Notes: generated from the letters alone by a model not told the origin. A DNA stretch of 64,000 nucleotides from JBDHDH01 sp039591615 (GCA_039591615.1 JBDHDH010000001.1:52186-116185), one strand, 5' to 3'; positions 1-9,276 are shown, counted from the stretch's first letter. Translations and numbers: made by a program.

Positions 1-248
1 CGGACGAGGGCCTCTGCCCTCCGGCGGAGAATCGGATGTTGTTCCCAGGCAAGGTAATCGCGCAAGAGACGTACCGCTTCCACGCTGGGATGGCCGTTCA
101 GATACCCCAGCGCCGACAGACGGCGCAAGGGATGATCGCTGAAGAGATTGCGGCGATACTTCCCCATCGAATGCTGGGCGAGCGCGGCTCCGAGCAACGA
201 GCCGAGACCAAACGCCAGCATGGCCGCCTTCACGCGCCTGCTGGTCAT
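1..248 (-). CDS. Partial membrane-anchored hypothetical protein downstream of recR
   Basis: An open reading frame runs from an ATG at 248 off the left edge, so only the first 82 residues are visible. It begins with basic residues followed by a short hydrophobic stretch (about residues 8-24, rich in Leu, Gly and Ala), consistent with a membrane anchor or signal peptide. A helical Arg/Leu-rich segment that could be a HEAT-like helix follows. Its ATG overlaps the recR TGA by four bases (ATGA), so it is probably translated together with recR. I do not recognise the family; the HEAT idea is only an impression from the helical pattern. Confidence 0.6.
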   Translation of the reverse strand, partial: MTSRRVKAAMLAFGLGSLLGAALAQHSMGKYRRNLFSDHPLRRLSALGYLNGHPSVEAVRLLRDYLAWEQHPILRRRAEALV

Positions 249-841
249 GATGTCATCTCTCGGCGTGCGGCCAGCGCCTGCGCAATGGTAACACCATCGG
301 CGTACTCGAGATCTCCACCCATGGGGAGCCCGAGCGCGATCCGCGTCACTCGCACGCCCGCCCCTTCGAGCACTTCTCGGACGAACGTTGCCGTGACTTC
401 GCCCTCCATCGACGGGTTTGTGGCGACGATCACCTCCCGGACCGTGTTACCGTTGGCCAAACGCGCCCTGAGACTCGGGATGTGCAAATCATCGGGCCCC
501 ACGCCGTCGAGAGGTGACAAATGTCCGCCGAGAACATGATACAGGCCCCGGTACTCCCCAGTCCGCTCGATGGGGAGAATATCCGACGCTTCCTCTACAA
601 CGCAGAGAATCGAACCGTCTCGCCGCGGATCCGCACAGATGGCGCACGGGTCACTTTCGCCGAGGTTGCCGCATACAGAACAGGGGTGGACCCGCTCGGC
701 GAGGTCGGCAATGGCGTCCGCCAGACGCGCGACGGCCTCGGGCGGTTGCTTGAGTAGAAAGTACGTCAGGCGCGTCGCCGTCTTTCGTCCGATTCCCGGT
801 AGCTTGCTGAGCTCGCCGGTGAGCTCGTCGATCGCCGACAC
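245..841 (-). CDS. recR: Recombination mediator protein RecR
   Basis: 198 residues, the usual RecR length. RecR acts with RecO/RecF to load RecA on gapped DNA. Visible in order are an N-terminal helix-hairpin-helix (LPGIGRKTATRL, about residues 14-25), a four-cysteine zinc finger (CSVCG and CAICAD, about 54-71), and a Toprim domain starting at ILCVVEEASD and containing the ATNPSMEGEVTA segment. The C-terminal GLPMGGDLEYAD motif is intact. It lies four bases downstream of ybaB in the conserved dnaX-ybaB-recR order, which supports all three assignments. Confidence 0.97.
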   Translation of the reverse strand: MSAIDELTGELSKLPGIGRKTATRLTYFLLKQPPEAVARLADAIADLAERVHPCSVCGNLGESDPCAICADPRRDGSILCVVEEASDILPIERTGEYRGLYHVLGGHLSPLDGVGPDDLHIPSLRARLANGNTVREVIVATNPSMEGEVTATFVREVLEGAGVRVTRIALGLPMGGDLEYADGVTIAQALAARREMTS

Positions 842-845
842 GCGC

Positions 846-1163
846 TTAGAGCGGGAGCTGAAAAGGTAGCGAAAGCCCGCCCGTGACTTTGTTCAACTCG
901 CTACGGTAGAGCTCTTCCGCCTTGCGCTGCGCGTCGTTCACCGCAGCGAGCACCAGATCCTCGAGCATTTCCAGATCACCATCGGCCACCGCAGCCGCAT
1001 CGATCTTGATGGCCCGGATCTGGCCCCGCCCGTCAGCGGTCGCCTTGACCATCCCGCCGCCGGCTGACCCGGTGACCGAGCGCTGGGCGAGCTCGGTTTG
1101 CATCTGGGAGAGCCGGCCCTGCATCTGCTGGCCCAGCTGAAGGAGTTGAGAGAAATCAGCCAT
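846..1163 (-). CDS. ybaB: YbaB/EbfC family nucleoid-associated protein
   Basis: Small DNA-binding protein of 105 residues, typical of the YbaB/EbfC family, which forms dimers and binds DNA with little specificity. I start it at the ATG at 1163 because MADFSQLLQLGQQMQ is the normal family N-terminus; the open frame extends upstream to 1238 but the extra residues look unrelated. An N-terminal amphipathic helix (about 1-30) is followed by the V-x-A-x-A-D-G-R-G-x-I core strand region and a C-terminal helix with AVNDAQRKAEELYRSE. It sits between dnaX and recR, as in many bacteria. Confidence 0.93.
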   Translation of the reverse strand: MADFSQLLQLGQQMQGRLSQMQTELAQRSVTGSAGGGMVKATADGRGQIRAIKIDAAAVADGDLEMLEDLVLAAVNDAQRKAEELYRSELNKVTGGLSLPFQLPL

Positions 1164-1262
1164 TGCGTCTCGTCTTATCCAAAACCTTCTCCACCAGTCA
1201 TTTCCGTGCAAGCTACCCTGGCCTTCGGGGCCTCGCAAGCAAGCAGATCACACCTTGTCACG

Positions 1263-2921
1263 CTAGTCCAGAAGCTCCAGATCGAGAGCCTCAGCCACGG
1301 TGTCCAGAGTCGGATCCTTGTCACGCAACGCCCGAAGGCGCTTGTCCTGGTCGGTAGCCCGATCCAGCCGTCTGGGTTCCGACTCCCCTCCGCTTCTCCC
1401 CTCCCCGGCTGGCCGACAGGTCACGCGCATGTTCCAGCCGGTGACGCTCTGGATCGCGTCCGCGATCAATCTGCTACTCTGCTGTAATCCACCGAGGTGT
1501 ACGTCGCTTTCGGACACCTCGAGGGTCACCGTTCCTGCGGCAACGTCCGTCGGGGCGGCATGGCCCAACGCTTCCTGCACGACGCGACGACGTTTCCCGA
1601 CAGCCTCCAGCACGGCCGGCCACGCACCCCGCAAAGCGACCAACGAGGGCTCCGTCTCCACCCCCGGCCGAGGCGTCGGTGCCGAGTGCCCCGGGGGGGT
1701 AATCCCGGCGTCACGGGTCGCGCGCTTCGGCGGAGCCGGCACACCCGCTGCCGTCCTCGCCTGATCAGCCGAAGCGTTCGAGGGCCCGAGAGCCCGAACC
1801 ACGTCCTCCAGCTCCACGGTGCGGTCGAGCAACGTCCACTGGACAAGGAGGGTTTCGACGTGGAGGCGCACGTTCGGAGTCCGGCGGATTGCCACCTCCG
1901 CCTCGCCAAGGAGCTTGAGCATCCTCAACACGTCTCCTTCGCGAACGGACTCGGCCTGTCGGTCCACCGCGGTCCGGAGAGCCTCCGTGAGCCCATCCGG
2001 ATCACCACCGAGAAGGCGCAGGAGGAGCGCCCGCAACGCCTCTCCCGCTCCATTCACGAACTCCACCAAGTCGGCGCCCGCCTCCACGAGACGCGCCACA
2101 TATGGGAACACGTCGGCTGTCCGATGCCCGACGATCATGTCGAGGAGCTCAGCGTAGAGCTCATCGTCAATCAGGCCCAGTGCATCCCGTACGCGTGTTG
2201 CCGTGACGGCCCCCTCGCCGAACGCGAGCGTCTGGTCGAGGAGCGACAGGGCATCCCGCATTCCCCCCGACGCCACCCGGGCGATCAGCTGTGCGGCGTC
2301 GTCGTCGAGTGAGATCCTTTCCTGGTCTGCCACGAAACGCAGCCGATCGCCAATGGCCCGTGGCCCAATTCTGCGAAAATCGAATCGCTGGACCCGGCTG
2401 AGCACGGGAGCCGCGGTGTTCGCGATCTTTTGCGGCTCGGTGGTCGCGAACACGAAGACCACCCGAGCAGGCGGCTCCTCGAGGATCTTGAGGAGCGCGT
2501 TCCACGCCTCACGGGTGAGCATATGGGCCTCATCGATGATGTACACCTTGTAGCGGCCTTCACCGCTGGCGGCGTACATCGCCCGTTCCCGCAGGTCTCG
2601 GGCGTCATCGACCCCCCGATTGCTGGCAGCGTCGATCTCGACGACATCGAGGTTGGCCGCGCCCGACCAAATGCGACGGCACGAATCGCATTCGCCGCAC
2701 GGTTCCCCGTCGCGCTCGGCTCGACGCTCACAGTTGAGGGCCATGGCGAGAATTCTCGCCGCGCTCGTCTTCCCCACACCCCGCGGACCGGTGAGCAGGT
2801 ACGCATGGGCGACGCGGCGCTTCACCACCGCCCCGGCCAGGCCGGCTGCAATGTGGTCCTGGGCGACGAGCTCGGCGAAACGGGTCGGTCGGTACTTCCG
2901 GGCGAGTGCAGTACGTGACAT
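1263..2921 (-). CDS. dnaX: DNA polymerase III subunit gamma/tau
   Basis: 552-residue clamp-loader ATPase. The family N-terminus ALARKYRPTRF is followed by Walker A GPRGVGKTS (about residues 44-52), a four-cysteine zinc module (first Cys in ALNCERR, then CGECDSC), Walker B IIDEAHML and the sensor ATTEPQKI. The C-terminal third is variable with a Pro-rich linker. The start is placed at ATG 2921: the upstream in-frame ATG at 2963 lies inside the SRP RNA gene and would add unrelated residues. No A-rich slippery heptamer was seen, so a frameshifted gamma form is not evident. It leads the dnaX-ybaB-recR operon. Confidence 0.96.
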   Translation of the reverse strand: MSRTALARKYRPTRFAELVAQDHIAAGLAGAVVKRRVAHAYLLTGPRGVGKTSAARILAMALNCERRAERDGEPCGECDSCRRIWSGAANLDVVEIDAASNRGVDDARDLRERAMYAASGEGRYKVYIIDEAHMLTREAWNALLKILEEPPARVVFVFATTEPQKIANTAAPVLSRVQRFDFRRIGPRAIGDRLRFVADQERISLDDDAAQLIARVASGGMRDALSLLDQTLAFGEGAVTATRVRDALGLIDDELYAELLDMIVGHRTADVFPYVARLVEAGADLVEFVNGAGEALRALLLRLLGGDPDGLTEALRTAVDRQAESVREGDVLRMLKLLGEAEVAIRRTPNVRLHVETLLVQWTLLDRTVELEDVVRALGPSNASADQARTAAGVPAPPKRATRDAGITPPGHSAPTPRPGVETEPSLVALRGAWPAVLEAVGKRRRVVQEALGHAAPTDVAAGTVTLEVSESDVHLGGLQQSSRLIADAIQSVTGWNMRVTCRPAGEGRSGGESEPRRLDRATDQDKRLRALRDKDPTLDTVAEALDLELLD

Positions 2922-2932
2922 AGGAGGTAATC

Positions 2933-3029
2933 GCCCCAGGCTCCCCGAAGCGACGCTGATCATCGCTTAGCGCTGCTACCTTCGCGGTCCTGACGCGGTT
3001 CGCGCGCCAGCGCCCTCCGGACCTGGGGC
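2933..3029 (-). ncRNA. ffs: Signal recognition particle RNA (small bacterial 4.5S type)
   Basis: On the minus strand the ends pair perfectly: GCCCCAGG at the 5' end (3029-3022) and CCTGGGGC at the 3' end (2940-2933). Between them is the conserved apical domain-IV core, GTCAGGACC, then CGAAGGTAGCAGCGCTAAG, matching the Ffh-binding symmetric and asymmetric loops (GGAAGGNAGCAGC type). Length is about 97 nt, normal for small bacterial SRP RNA. It lies 11 bases upstream of the dnaX start, a common arrangement. No protein frame explains this stretch. Confidence 0.92.
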
Positions 3030-3096
3030 ACTCGAAAGCTAGTTTGGGCCGCGGTGCACCGCCACCACCCGCATGGCTCACTGCCTGTTCCACCTC

Positions 3097-4545
3097 CTAC
3101 CGGTGCCCTCCCCACTTGGACCACGCGCCCGGAATGAAGAGCACCAGCAGCGTGTAGAACTCCAGTCGTCCCAGCAGCATCAGCGCCGACAGAATCAGGT
3201 GGGCCGCATTCCCGAGGTCGCCGTAATGGGAAACCGGCCCGACGGCTCCGAGGCCGGGGCCGATACTCGACATGGCAGCCAGCGCCGCGCTGGTTGCGGT
3301 GATGAGGTCGTTGCCGAGCGCCGCCAATAGGAGGGTGCCCAGCCCGTGGGTCAGCATATACAGCGCGAGGAACGCGAGCACGTTCTGCACGATCTCGTTA
3401 CGTACGGGTCGTTTGCCGAGCTTGGCGGCAAACACCGCTCGGGGATGAAGCGTCTTCCGAATCTCGCTCACCGCATGCTTTAGTACGACCACCGCCCGCA
3501 CCATCTTGAACCCGCCTCCCGTCGAGCCTCCCATTGCCCCCACGAACATGAGCCCCAGCAACAGGACCTGACAGAACGACGGCCACGCGGCAAAGTCCGC
3601 CGTCGCGAATCCGGTAGTGGTGTGCACGGCGGTGACGGTGAATGACGCCCGCCGCAACGCGTCGAGATGCCAACCCCCACCACCGAGCCCTAGCGACACA
3701 AACACCGCGACGGTGACACCGACTATGCTCCAGAAGTACCACCGCCACTCGGTGTCGCTCACCAAGACACTCGGTTTCCCTGTCAGGAACCGATAATGCA
3801 GCGTGAAGTTCGTCCCCGCGATGAACATGAAAAGGATCGTCACCCACTGGATGGCCCCGGAGTAGGCAGCGAGAGAAGCGGTGCGTGTCGAGAAGCCTCC
3901 CGTGGCCAAGGCGCTCATAGCGTGGTTGACCGCGTCGAAGATGGACATCCCGAGCCGCCAGTAGATCAACATCAAGAGGACCGTGAAGAACGCATAGACG
4001 ACCCATAGCAGACGGGCCGTGGAGGCAATGCGGGGCTTGAGTCGCTCGGACGGCACTCCGGGGGCCTCGGCTCGAAAGAGCTGAGCTCCTCCCATGCCGA
4101 TCATTGGGAGAATAGCCACGCCCAGTACGATGATTCCCATTCCGCCCAGCCAGTGCGAGACACTCCGCCATAACAGGATGCTCGACGGCAGTGCTTCGAT
4201 CTCCGGAAAGACAGTGGCGCCAGTGGTCGTGAATCCGGAGACGGACTCGAAGAGCGCTGCGGGCACCGTCGGCGCGACGCCCGTGAAGATGAAGGGCAAA
4301 CTCCCGGCCAGCACCACGGCGATCCAGCCGAGTGCCACCACGGCGAGGCCTTCGCGGGGATTGATGGAGATCTGTCGCGGCGTACCGAACCACAACACAC
4401 TCCCCGCGATGGCCGTGATGAGCACAGAGGCCACCCACGGCCAAACCAGGCCGTCGCCGACTGCAAAGCCAAGGGGAACCAGCATCGCCGCGGCGGTCCA
4501 GACGAGAAGCGCCCCGACGGCGTGGAGGACTTCGAGGACGTTCAC
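3097..4545 (-). CDS. trkH: TrkH/KtrB-family potassium uptake membrane subunit
   Basis: 482-residue integral membrane protein forming the K+ permeation pathway of a Trk system in the inner membrane. It is hydrophobic throughout, with repeated membrane-pore-membrane units. Filter-like loops are visible at SGFTTTGATVFPE, ATGGFSTRTAS, HTTTGFATADFA and SSIGPGLGAVGP, each with the conserved filter glycine. The SxHWLGGMGI segment is typical. Its start overlaps the trkA stop by four bases (ATGA at 4545-4542), so the regulator is translated first and the channel follows in the same transcript. Confidence 0.93.
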   Translation of the reverse strand: MNVLEVLHAVGALLVWTAAAMLVPLGFAVGDGLVWPWVASVLITAIAGSVLWFGTPRQISINPREGLAVVALGWIAVVLAGSLPFIFTGVAPTVPAALFESVSGFTTTGATVFPEIEALPSSILLWRSVSHWLGGMGIIVLGVAILPMIGMGGAQLFRAEAPGVPSERLKPRIASTARLLWVVYAFFTVLLMLIYWRLGMSIFDAVNHAMSALATGGFSTRTASLAAYSGAIQWVTILFMFIAGTNFTLHYRFLTGKPSVLVSDTEWRWYFWSIVGVTVAVFVSLGLGGGGWHLDALRRASFTVTAVHTTTGFATADFAAWPSFCQVLLLGLMFVGAMGGSTGGGFKMVRAVVVLKHAVSEIRKTLHPRAVFAAKLGKRPVRNEIVQNVLAFLALYMLTHGLGTLLLAALGNDLITATSAALAAMSSIGPGLGAVGPVSHYGDLGNAAHLILSALMLLGRLEFYTLLVLFIPGAWSKWGGHR

Positions 4546-5888
4546 GAGGGGAAGAGCTTGGTCACTGCCTTCACGGCATCCGGGAGCGCGAATACGATGG
4601 CGGTGTCACCTACCTGCAAGACATCGTGCCCCCGGGGAACCGTCACCTGCGGTCCGCGAACGATGGCGGCCACGATGGCTCCCTCGGGAAGCTTCGCCTC
4701 TGCCAGCGACTTGCCCTGCAGTGGGGACGAAGCCGATACCTGAAAGGAGATCGCCTCGGCGTCGCTGTCCTTGAACGTGGCAACACGGGTCACGCTCCCG
4801 CGGCGGACATATCGCAGGATCGCATTTGCCGCCGACAACCGCGGGCTCACTGCCACATCGATACCGACGCGCCGCGCCACCGGCGCGTACTGCACCTGAT
4901 TCACCAGCGTGATGACCTGATGGGCACCCGCCTGCTTCGCGAGGAGGCCGGCGAGGATATTGGTCTCGTCCACTTCCGTGAGGGCCACGAACCCATCGAC
5001 ACCGCCCACGCCCTCCATCTCCAACAGTTCCACGTCGGTGGGACTTCCTTGGAGGATGAGCGCCGAATCGAGCTTTTCCGCCAGCACCTGAGCCCGCTCA
5101 CGGTCCTTCACAAGCATGATGGATTGCACCCCGTGCTGCTGCAGGAGGCGGGCCAGGTAGAACGCCTCGTCGCTTCCGCCGGCGATCATCACACGCTGCA
5201 GGGTTGCCGGTTGGTGGCCGCAGAGCGTGAGCGCCCGGCCGATGTCGCCGGCCGCCACAACCACATAGAGATGGTCTCCCGGCAGCACTTCGGTGGTGCC
5301 CGAGGGTACGATGGTGTCGCCGGTGCGATCGATGGCAACGGTGAGCAAGGACCGATGCCCTTCCTCGGCACCGATGTCCAACAGGCGGCGATTGGCGATG
5401 GGAGCCTCGTCCGTCACGTGGAGTCCGACAAACTGCACGGCTCCGTCAGCGAACACCGCGATGTCCGTCGCGGCCGTCGACTGCAACAGCCGAATCGTCT
5501 CGAGCGCCAGCTCGCGTTCGGGATTGATCATGACGTCCACCCCGAACCGCTCGGGCTGGAGGTGTTGCTTCTCGAGGTAGAAGTCGGGATTGGAAACGCG
5601 AGCCACCTTGACGAGGTCCATGGCGCCTCGTGCACTCATGCAACAAACGAGATTGACTTCATCGACGTTGGTGACGGCGATGAGAAGTCGGGATTGTTTG
5701 ATCCCCGCCTGCTCGAGGACGGCCGTGCTCACGCCGCTGCCCTCCAGGACAGCCACGTCCAGATGGCTCGAGACGTAGTCGAGGCGCTCGGTACTCACGT
5801 CGACCACAACAACGTCGTGCTGCTCGGCTGCGAGCCGTTCGGCGACGTGAAACCCAACTTCGCCCGCACCGACAACGATGACTCTCAT
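4542..5888 (-). CDS. trkA: Trk system potassium uptake regulatory subunit TrkA
   Basis: 448-residue cytoplasmic gating subunit with two RCK units. The first NAD(H)-binding fold begins at residue 1 with VIVVGAGEVGFHVAERL; the acidic end of the second strand is VVVDVS. A TrkA-C domain follows (about 140-215). A second RCK_N begins near 232 (VMIAGGSDEAFYLARLL; the first glycine motif is degenerate) and a second TrkA-C closes the protein. This is the full-length, duplicated TrkA layout. It is upstream of and overlaps trkH, confirming a TrkAH uptake pair. Confidence 0.95.
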   Translation of the reverse strand: MRVIVVGAGEVGFHVAERLAAEQHDVVVVDVSTERLDYVSSHLDVAVLEGSGVSTAVLEQAGIKQSRLLIAVTNVDEVNLVCCMSARGAMDLVKVARVSNPDFYLEKQHLQPERFGVDVMINPERELALETIRLLQSTAATDIAVFADGAVQFVGLHVTDEAPIANRRLLDIGAEEGHRSLLTVAIDRTGDTIVPSGTTEVLPGDHLYVVVAAGDIGRALTLCGHQPATLQRVMIAGGSDEAFYLARLLQQHGVQSIMLVKDRERAQVLAEKLDSALILQGSPTDVELLEMEGVGGVDGFVALTEVDETNILAGLLAKQAGAHQVITLVNQVQYAPVARRVGIDVAVSPRLSAANAILRYVRRGSVTRVATFKDSDAEAISFQVSASSPLQGKSLAEAKLPEGAIVAAIVRGPQVTVPRGHDVLQVGDTAIVFALPDAVKAVTKLFPS

Positions 5889-5994
5889 GGATCACCCGAC
5901 GGGAATGCTGGAGCCGTGGCGAACAAGCGCCGGTCGAACAGCGGATCCAGAACGGCAATCTGTCCACGGCGAGGAGCCCACGCCAGCCGTGCGG

Positions 5995-7032
5995 TCACGC
6001 GGCGTCGAGAACCTGCGCGATGGTATCCGCGGCACGGGCCACATCGGCCGCCGAAACGTCGAGATGCGTCACGGCACGCAGGCGCCGTATCCCGAAGGGC
6101 ACTACCAAGACGCCCACGTCAGCGAGGCGCGCGACGGCCGAGTCCGCCGTGAGCCTCGCGTGCTGGAGGTCGAGCATGACGATGTTCGTCTCCGGAGGAA
6201 GGGGACGTACCGACGGATGACCCTCGAGGCGTGTAGCCAGGAGCTTCGCCTTGGCGTGATCTTCAGCGAGGTGTGGTAGGTGGTGCTCCAGCGCATACAG
6301 GCCTGCGGCGGCCAGAATCCCCGACTGGCGCATCCCACCACCGAGGCGACGACGTACCTCACGCGCGGCAGCGACGAACGGTGCGCTCCCAGCCAGGGCG
6401 CTCCCTACCGGGCACCCGAGCCCCTTGGACAGCGAGACCATCACGGAGCTGGCGCCCCGCGCAACCCGATCCGGCGTGACCTCGAGAGCGGCGGCGGCGT
6501 TCCAGAGCCGAGCCCCGTCCAGATGAAGAGGGATACCCCATTCCCTCGCCCCCACGACGAGGCCATCCCACACGTGGAGCGGCATCACGCGTCCGCCGGC
6601 GGCGTTGTGCGTGTTCTCCGCTGCCATTGCGCTGACTCGTGGCAGATGCGGTGACGGGACGCGCCACGCCTCCCGCGCCAATTCAGCGGTCAGCAGGCCG
6701 TCAGGGGCTTTGACGGGGCGGATCTGTACGCCGGCCAGCGCTGCTAGGGCCGCCTTTTCGAAGTGGAGGAGATGACAGTCCGCCTCGAGAAGCACCTCGG
6801 TCCCGGGTTCGGTATGCACCCACATGGCGGTCTGGTTGGCCTGCGTCCCGGACGGGAAAAAAAGCGCCGCCTCCATTCCCGTCAGCTCGGCGATCCGCTC
6901 TTCCAGCCGGCGAGTCGTGGGGTCGCCGTCCAGCACATCGTCGCCCACTTCCGCCTCGGCAATCGCCTGCCGCATCGCGGCCTTCGGTCTGGTGACCGTA
7001 TCGCTTCGGAGGTCGATACGTCGATCCGGCAC
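5995..7032 (-). CDS. ltaE: Low-specificity L-threonine aldolase (PLP enzyme)
   Basis: 345-residue fold-type I PLP enzyme predicted to cleave L-threonine/allo-threonine to glycine and acetaldehyde. It begins IDLRSDTVTRP, the family signature, with EVGDDVLDGDPT next. The PLP lysine is in VSLSKGLGCPVGS and the aspartate preceding it in IPLHLDGARLWNA. I chose the GTG at 7032 because AAGGGAGGGG lies just upstream; an in-frame start at 7086 is possible. It is the third gene below the YihY-like gene on this strand, 106 bases from trkA, so cotranscription with trkA is uncertain. Confidence 0.93.
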   Translation of the reverse strand: MPDRRIDLRSDTVTRPKAAMRQAIAEAEVGDDVLDGDPTTRRLEERIAELTGMEAALFFPSGTQANQTAMWVHTEPGTEVLLEADCHLLHFEKAALAALAGVQIRPVKAPDGLLTAELAREAWRVPSPHLPRVSAMAAENTHNAAGGRVMPLHVWDGLVVGAREWGIPLHLDGARLWNAAAALEVTPDRVARGASSVMVSLSKGLGCPVGSALAGSAPFVAAAREVRRRLGGGMRQSGILAAAGLYALEHHLPHLAEDHAKAKLLATRLEGHPSVRPLPPETNIVMLDLQHARLTADSAVARLADVGVLVVPFGIRRLRAVTHLDVSAADVARAADTIAQVLDAA

Positions 7033-7105
7033 TACCCCTCCCTTCGTCGGGAGCTGGGCGAACCAGCAGCCACCCTGTCCGACCACCTGGCCATCCGATC
7101 AATCG

Positions 7106-7966
7106 TCACGCCAGCACCGTCCTTTGATCCCGCTGCCGACGCATCAATTCGTACGTTTCCGCAACTTCCCCTCCGAGGAGGAAGACGCACGCGGTGAAAT
7201 AGATCCAGACAACGAAGAGAAGAACGGCAATGGCGTTGGCATTGGAGACGAGCCGATCCACCGTGGCGAAGTTGGTCAGGTACAGCCTGTACAGGCCCTT
7301 GGCGATCTCGAATCCGAGCGACGCCACCGCGGCCGCCACGAGCGCGGTGTCCCACGGAATGCGGCGGGCGGGTGCCACCCGGTAGACGATGAAGAACAGC
7401 ACGACCCCGAGCGCGAACGTCGATAGTTGGGTGACGAAGCGCCCGAACCAGGGCTCGTCGGCGGCGCGAAGTGAGAAGACGGTATTGATGACGACGAGCG
7501 AGAGCGTAACCACCATCAGCGAGAAATCCCACGCCTTGCCGACGAAGTAGTGCCGGGATTCCTCAGTATCGAAGACCTCGTTCAACGCATTCCGTGCGCT
7601 ACTGAAAGCCCGTGTGGCAAGCCAAATGAAGAGCGGAATGCCCACCAAGGAAAGCTCGTTCCGACTCTCTACGATACCCGCAATGAGCTCCTCGGCCCTC
7701 CGAAAATGACCTTGAGAATCCGAGGAGGCCGAGGGCAGGAGTCGGTGGAGGAGGCCCAGCACATCGTTTGACACGTCGGCGCCCGACTGCACGAAGTAGC
7801 CGAGCGCCGCAAGGGCTAAGAAGGAAAACGGTAGCGCCGCCAGGAGGATGTCGAATGACAGCGCGCTCCCCAGAAACGGGATGTTGTCCTCGTACGCGCC
7901 GATCAATACGCGACGCACGAAGCCAAGAGGGGAGAACGCCCACCCCCGTCGCGTAGGGGTACCCAA
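7106..7966 (-). CDS. YihY/BrkB-family inner membrane protein
   Basis: 286 residues with about six hydrophobic segments. The N-terminal GAYEDNIPFLGSALSFDILLAALPF region is the family hallmark (the AxxLSFxxLLALxP pattern), and the middle region resembles ARNALNEVFDTEE of other members. The protein is often misnamed ribonuclease BN; its function is unknown, with proposals around envelope transport. It is followed 20-70 bases later by the threonine aldolase and preceded by a YtxH-like gene stop at 7997 on the same strand. Confidence 0.85.
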   Translation of the reverse strand: MGTPTRRGWAFSPLGFVRRVLIGAYEDNIPFLGSALSFDILLAALPFSFLALAALGYFVQSGADVSNDVLGLLHRLLPSASSDSQGHFRRAEELIAGIVESRNELSLVGIPLFIWLATRAFSSARNALNEVFDTEESRHYFVGKAWDFSLMVVTLSLVVINTVFSLRAADEPWFGRFVTQLSTFALGVVLFFIVYRVAPARRIPWDTALVAAAVASLGFEIAKGLYRLYLTNFATVDRLVSNANAIAVLLFVVWIYFTACVFLLGGEVAETYELMRRQRDQRTVLA

Positions 7967-7996
7967 GCTCGTCTCTGCTGCGATACTGTCGGTTGA

Positions 7997-8419
7997 TTAG
8001 GCCTCGGCGTCTGCAGACGTCGTGGACTTATCCCGAGTGGACCGGGCATCGGCGAGCCGGCGCTCCAGCTCGTCGCGGGCGGAATGCACAGCGGCCTTCC
8101 CGGCCTTCACCGCATCCCGAGCCGAGCTCTTTTTCTCGTCGATGGTGCGCCGTGCTGTTTCGATTCCGTCTTCCACGCGCGTCCGGGCCTTCTCATAGCC
8201 CTCTTCGACACGGCCTTGCAGCGCATCCGCCGTCGCGTCGGCCGCGTCCTTCAGGCGTCGCCCCCTCTCACGCAGGAGCTGGCGAGTCTCCTCGCCGGTC
8301 TGCGGGGTCAGGAGCAACGCGAGACCCCCGCCGACCAGGATGCCGAGCAGGAAGCCCCCGAGACTACCCCCGGATCGTTCGACCACAATCATCGGTGAAT
8401 CCTCACGACCATGCCTCAT
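7997..8419 (-). CDS. YtxH-domain membrane-anchored stress-type protein
   Basis: 140 residues. One N-terminal membrane segment (LGGFLLGILVGGGLALLLTP, about 19-38) is followed by a long, charged, Ala-rich helix with repeated ADATADAL, VEEGYEKARTRVEDG and AVKAGKAAVHSA units, the YtxH/apolipoprotein-like pattern. The start is set at ATG 8419 because AGGAG sits seven bases upstream; the open frame extends to 8503 without such a signal. Homologues are often stress-induced; the role here is not shown by the sequence. Confidence 0.8.
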   Translation of the reverse strand: MRHGREDSPMIVVERSGGSLGGFLLGILVGGGLALLLTPQTGEETRQLLRERGRRLKDAADATADALQGRVEEGYEKARTRVEDGIETARRTIDEKKSSARDAVKAGKAAVHSARDELERRLADARSTRDKSTTSADAEA

Positions 8420-8499
8420 GTGCTCTCCTCGCGTATGCAAAACCCCAACGCCCCGCACCGCTTTCTCACTGGGGAATCTACCTTGGAGCGATTCGCGCG

Positions 8500-9276
8500 T
8501 CAAAACGGAACGCTCAAGCCGTCATGGGCGGGTTCGGCCCATTCAGGAAGCCGCCGAACGAGGTCGGCATGTGCGTACCGATGACTGAGATGCGTGAGGA
8601 TGAGCCGGCGCACGCCGAGGCGCTGCCCCACCTCCAGCGCTTCGGGAATGGAGAGGTGGGTTGGATGGGGTCTCTCGAAGAGCGCGTTGATTACCAGCAC
8701 CTCGACGCCGGCGAGGGTGGCAAACGCTTCCTCCGGTACGGTCTTGACGTCGGTGAGATAGCCGAGTTCGCGGATCCGATACCCGAACACGCACATCCCG
8801 CCGTGATCGAACTGGAGGGGTAGGACACGAATCCCCGCGATGACCACCTCTTCCCCCGCCACCAGGGGTGTGAGGCGCAGATGTGGCCTCGAGGTGCCTG
8901 CCCGGGGGATCACGGCGTCATCGAAGATGTAACCGAATCGAAGGCGAAGACGCTCCACGGTGTCCGGGGGGCCATAGACTGGGAGCAGCCCGTGCCGCAC
9001 AGACAATGCCCGGAGGTCGTCGATCCCGTGCACGTGGTCGGCGTGATCGTGCGTATACAGCACGGCATCGACATGCTCGATGCGCGCTCGCACGAGTTGA
9101 AGCCTGAGCTCCGGGGGGGTATCGATGAGAAGCCGAACCGCCCCACTCTCCACCACCGCAGCCACGCGAGTCCGGCGATCGCGGGGATCCTCCGACGTGC
9201 ACACGGGACACTCACAGCCGATCACCGGGACCCCGAACGACGTCCCCGACCCCAGCACCACCAACCGGCGTGTCAT
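8500..9276 (-). CDS. PhnP-like metallo-beta-lactamase-fold hydrolase
   Basis: 258 residues. The N-terminus LGSGTSFGVPVIGCECPVCTS carries the structural two-Cys motif of PhnP-type enzymes, followed by the metal-binding THDHADHVHG (HxHxDH), a later QFDHGG histidine, the ELGYLTD aspartate and the terminal THLSHR. PhnP family members are phosphodiesterases acting on cyclic or small phosphodiesters; the exact substrate here is unknown, and LipB-associated relatives exist. The ATG at 9276 overlaps the pyk stop by four bases, so it is translationally coupled to pyruvate kinase. Confidence 0.88.
   Translation of the reverse strand: MTRRLVVLGSGTSFGVPVIGCECPVCTSEDPRDRRTRVAAVVESGAVRLLIDTPPELRLQLVRARIEHVDAVLYTHDHADHVHGIDDLRALSVRHGLLPVYGPPDTVERLRLRFGYIFDDAVIPRAGTSRPHLRLTPLVAGEEVVIAGIRVLPLQFDHGGMCVFGYRIRELGYLTDVKTVPEEAFATLAGVEVLVINALFERPHPTHLSIPEALEVGQRLGVRRLILTHLSHRYAHADLVRRLPEWAEPAHDGLSVPF

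Noticed and set aside
1263..2921. Programmed frameshift site in dnaX
   Set aside because: No A-rich slippery heptamer was seen on the minus strand.
2922..2963. Longer dnaX start at 2963
   Set aside because: It would lie inside the SRP RNA gene, and the normal family N-terminus starts at 2921.
4626..6152. 508-codon plus-strand ORF opposite trkA
   Set aside because: It has no recognisable domains and mirrors trkA codons; a shadow frame.
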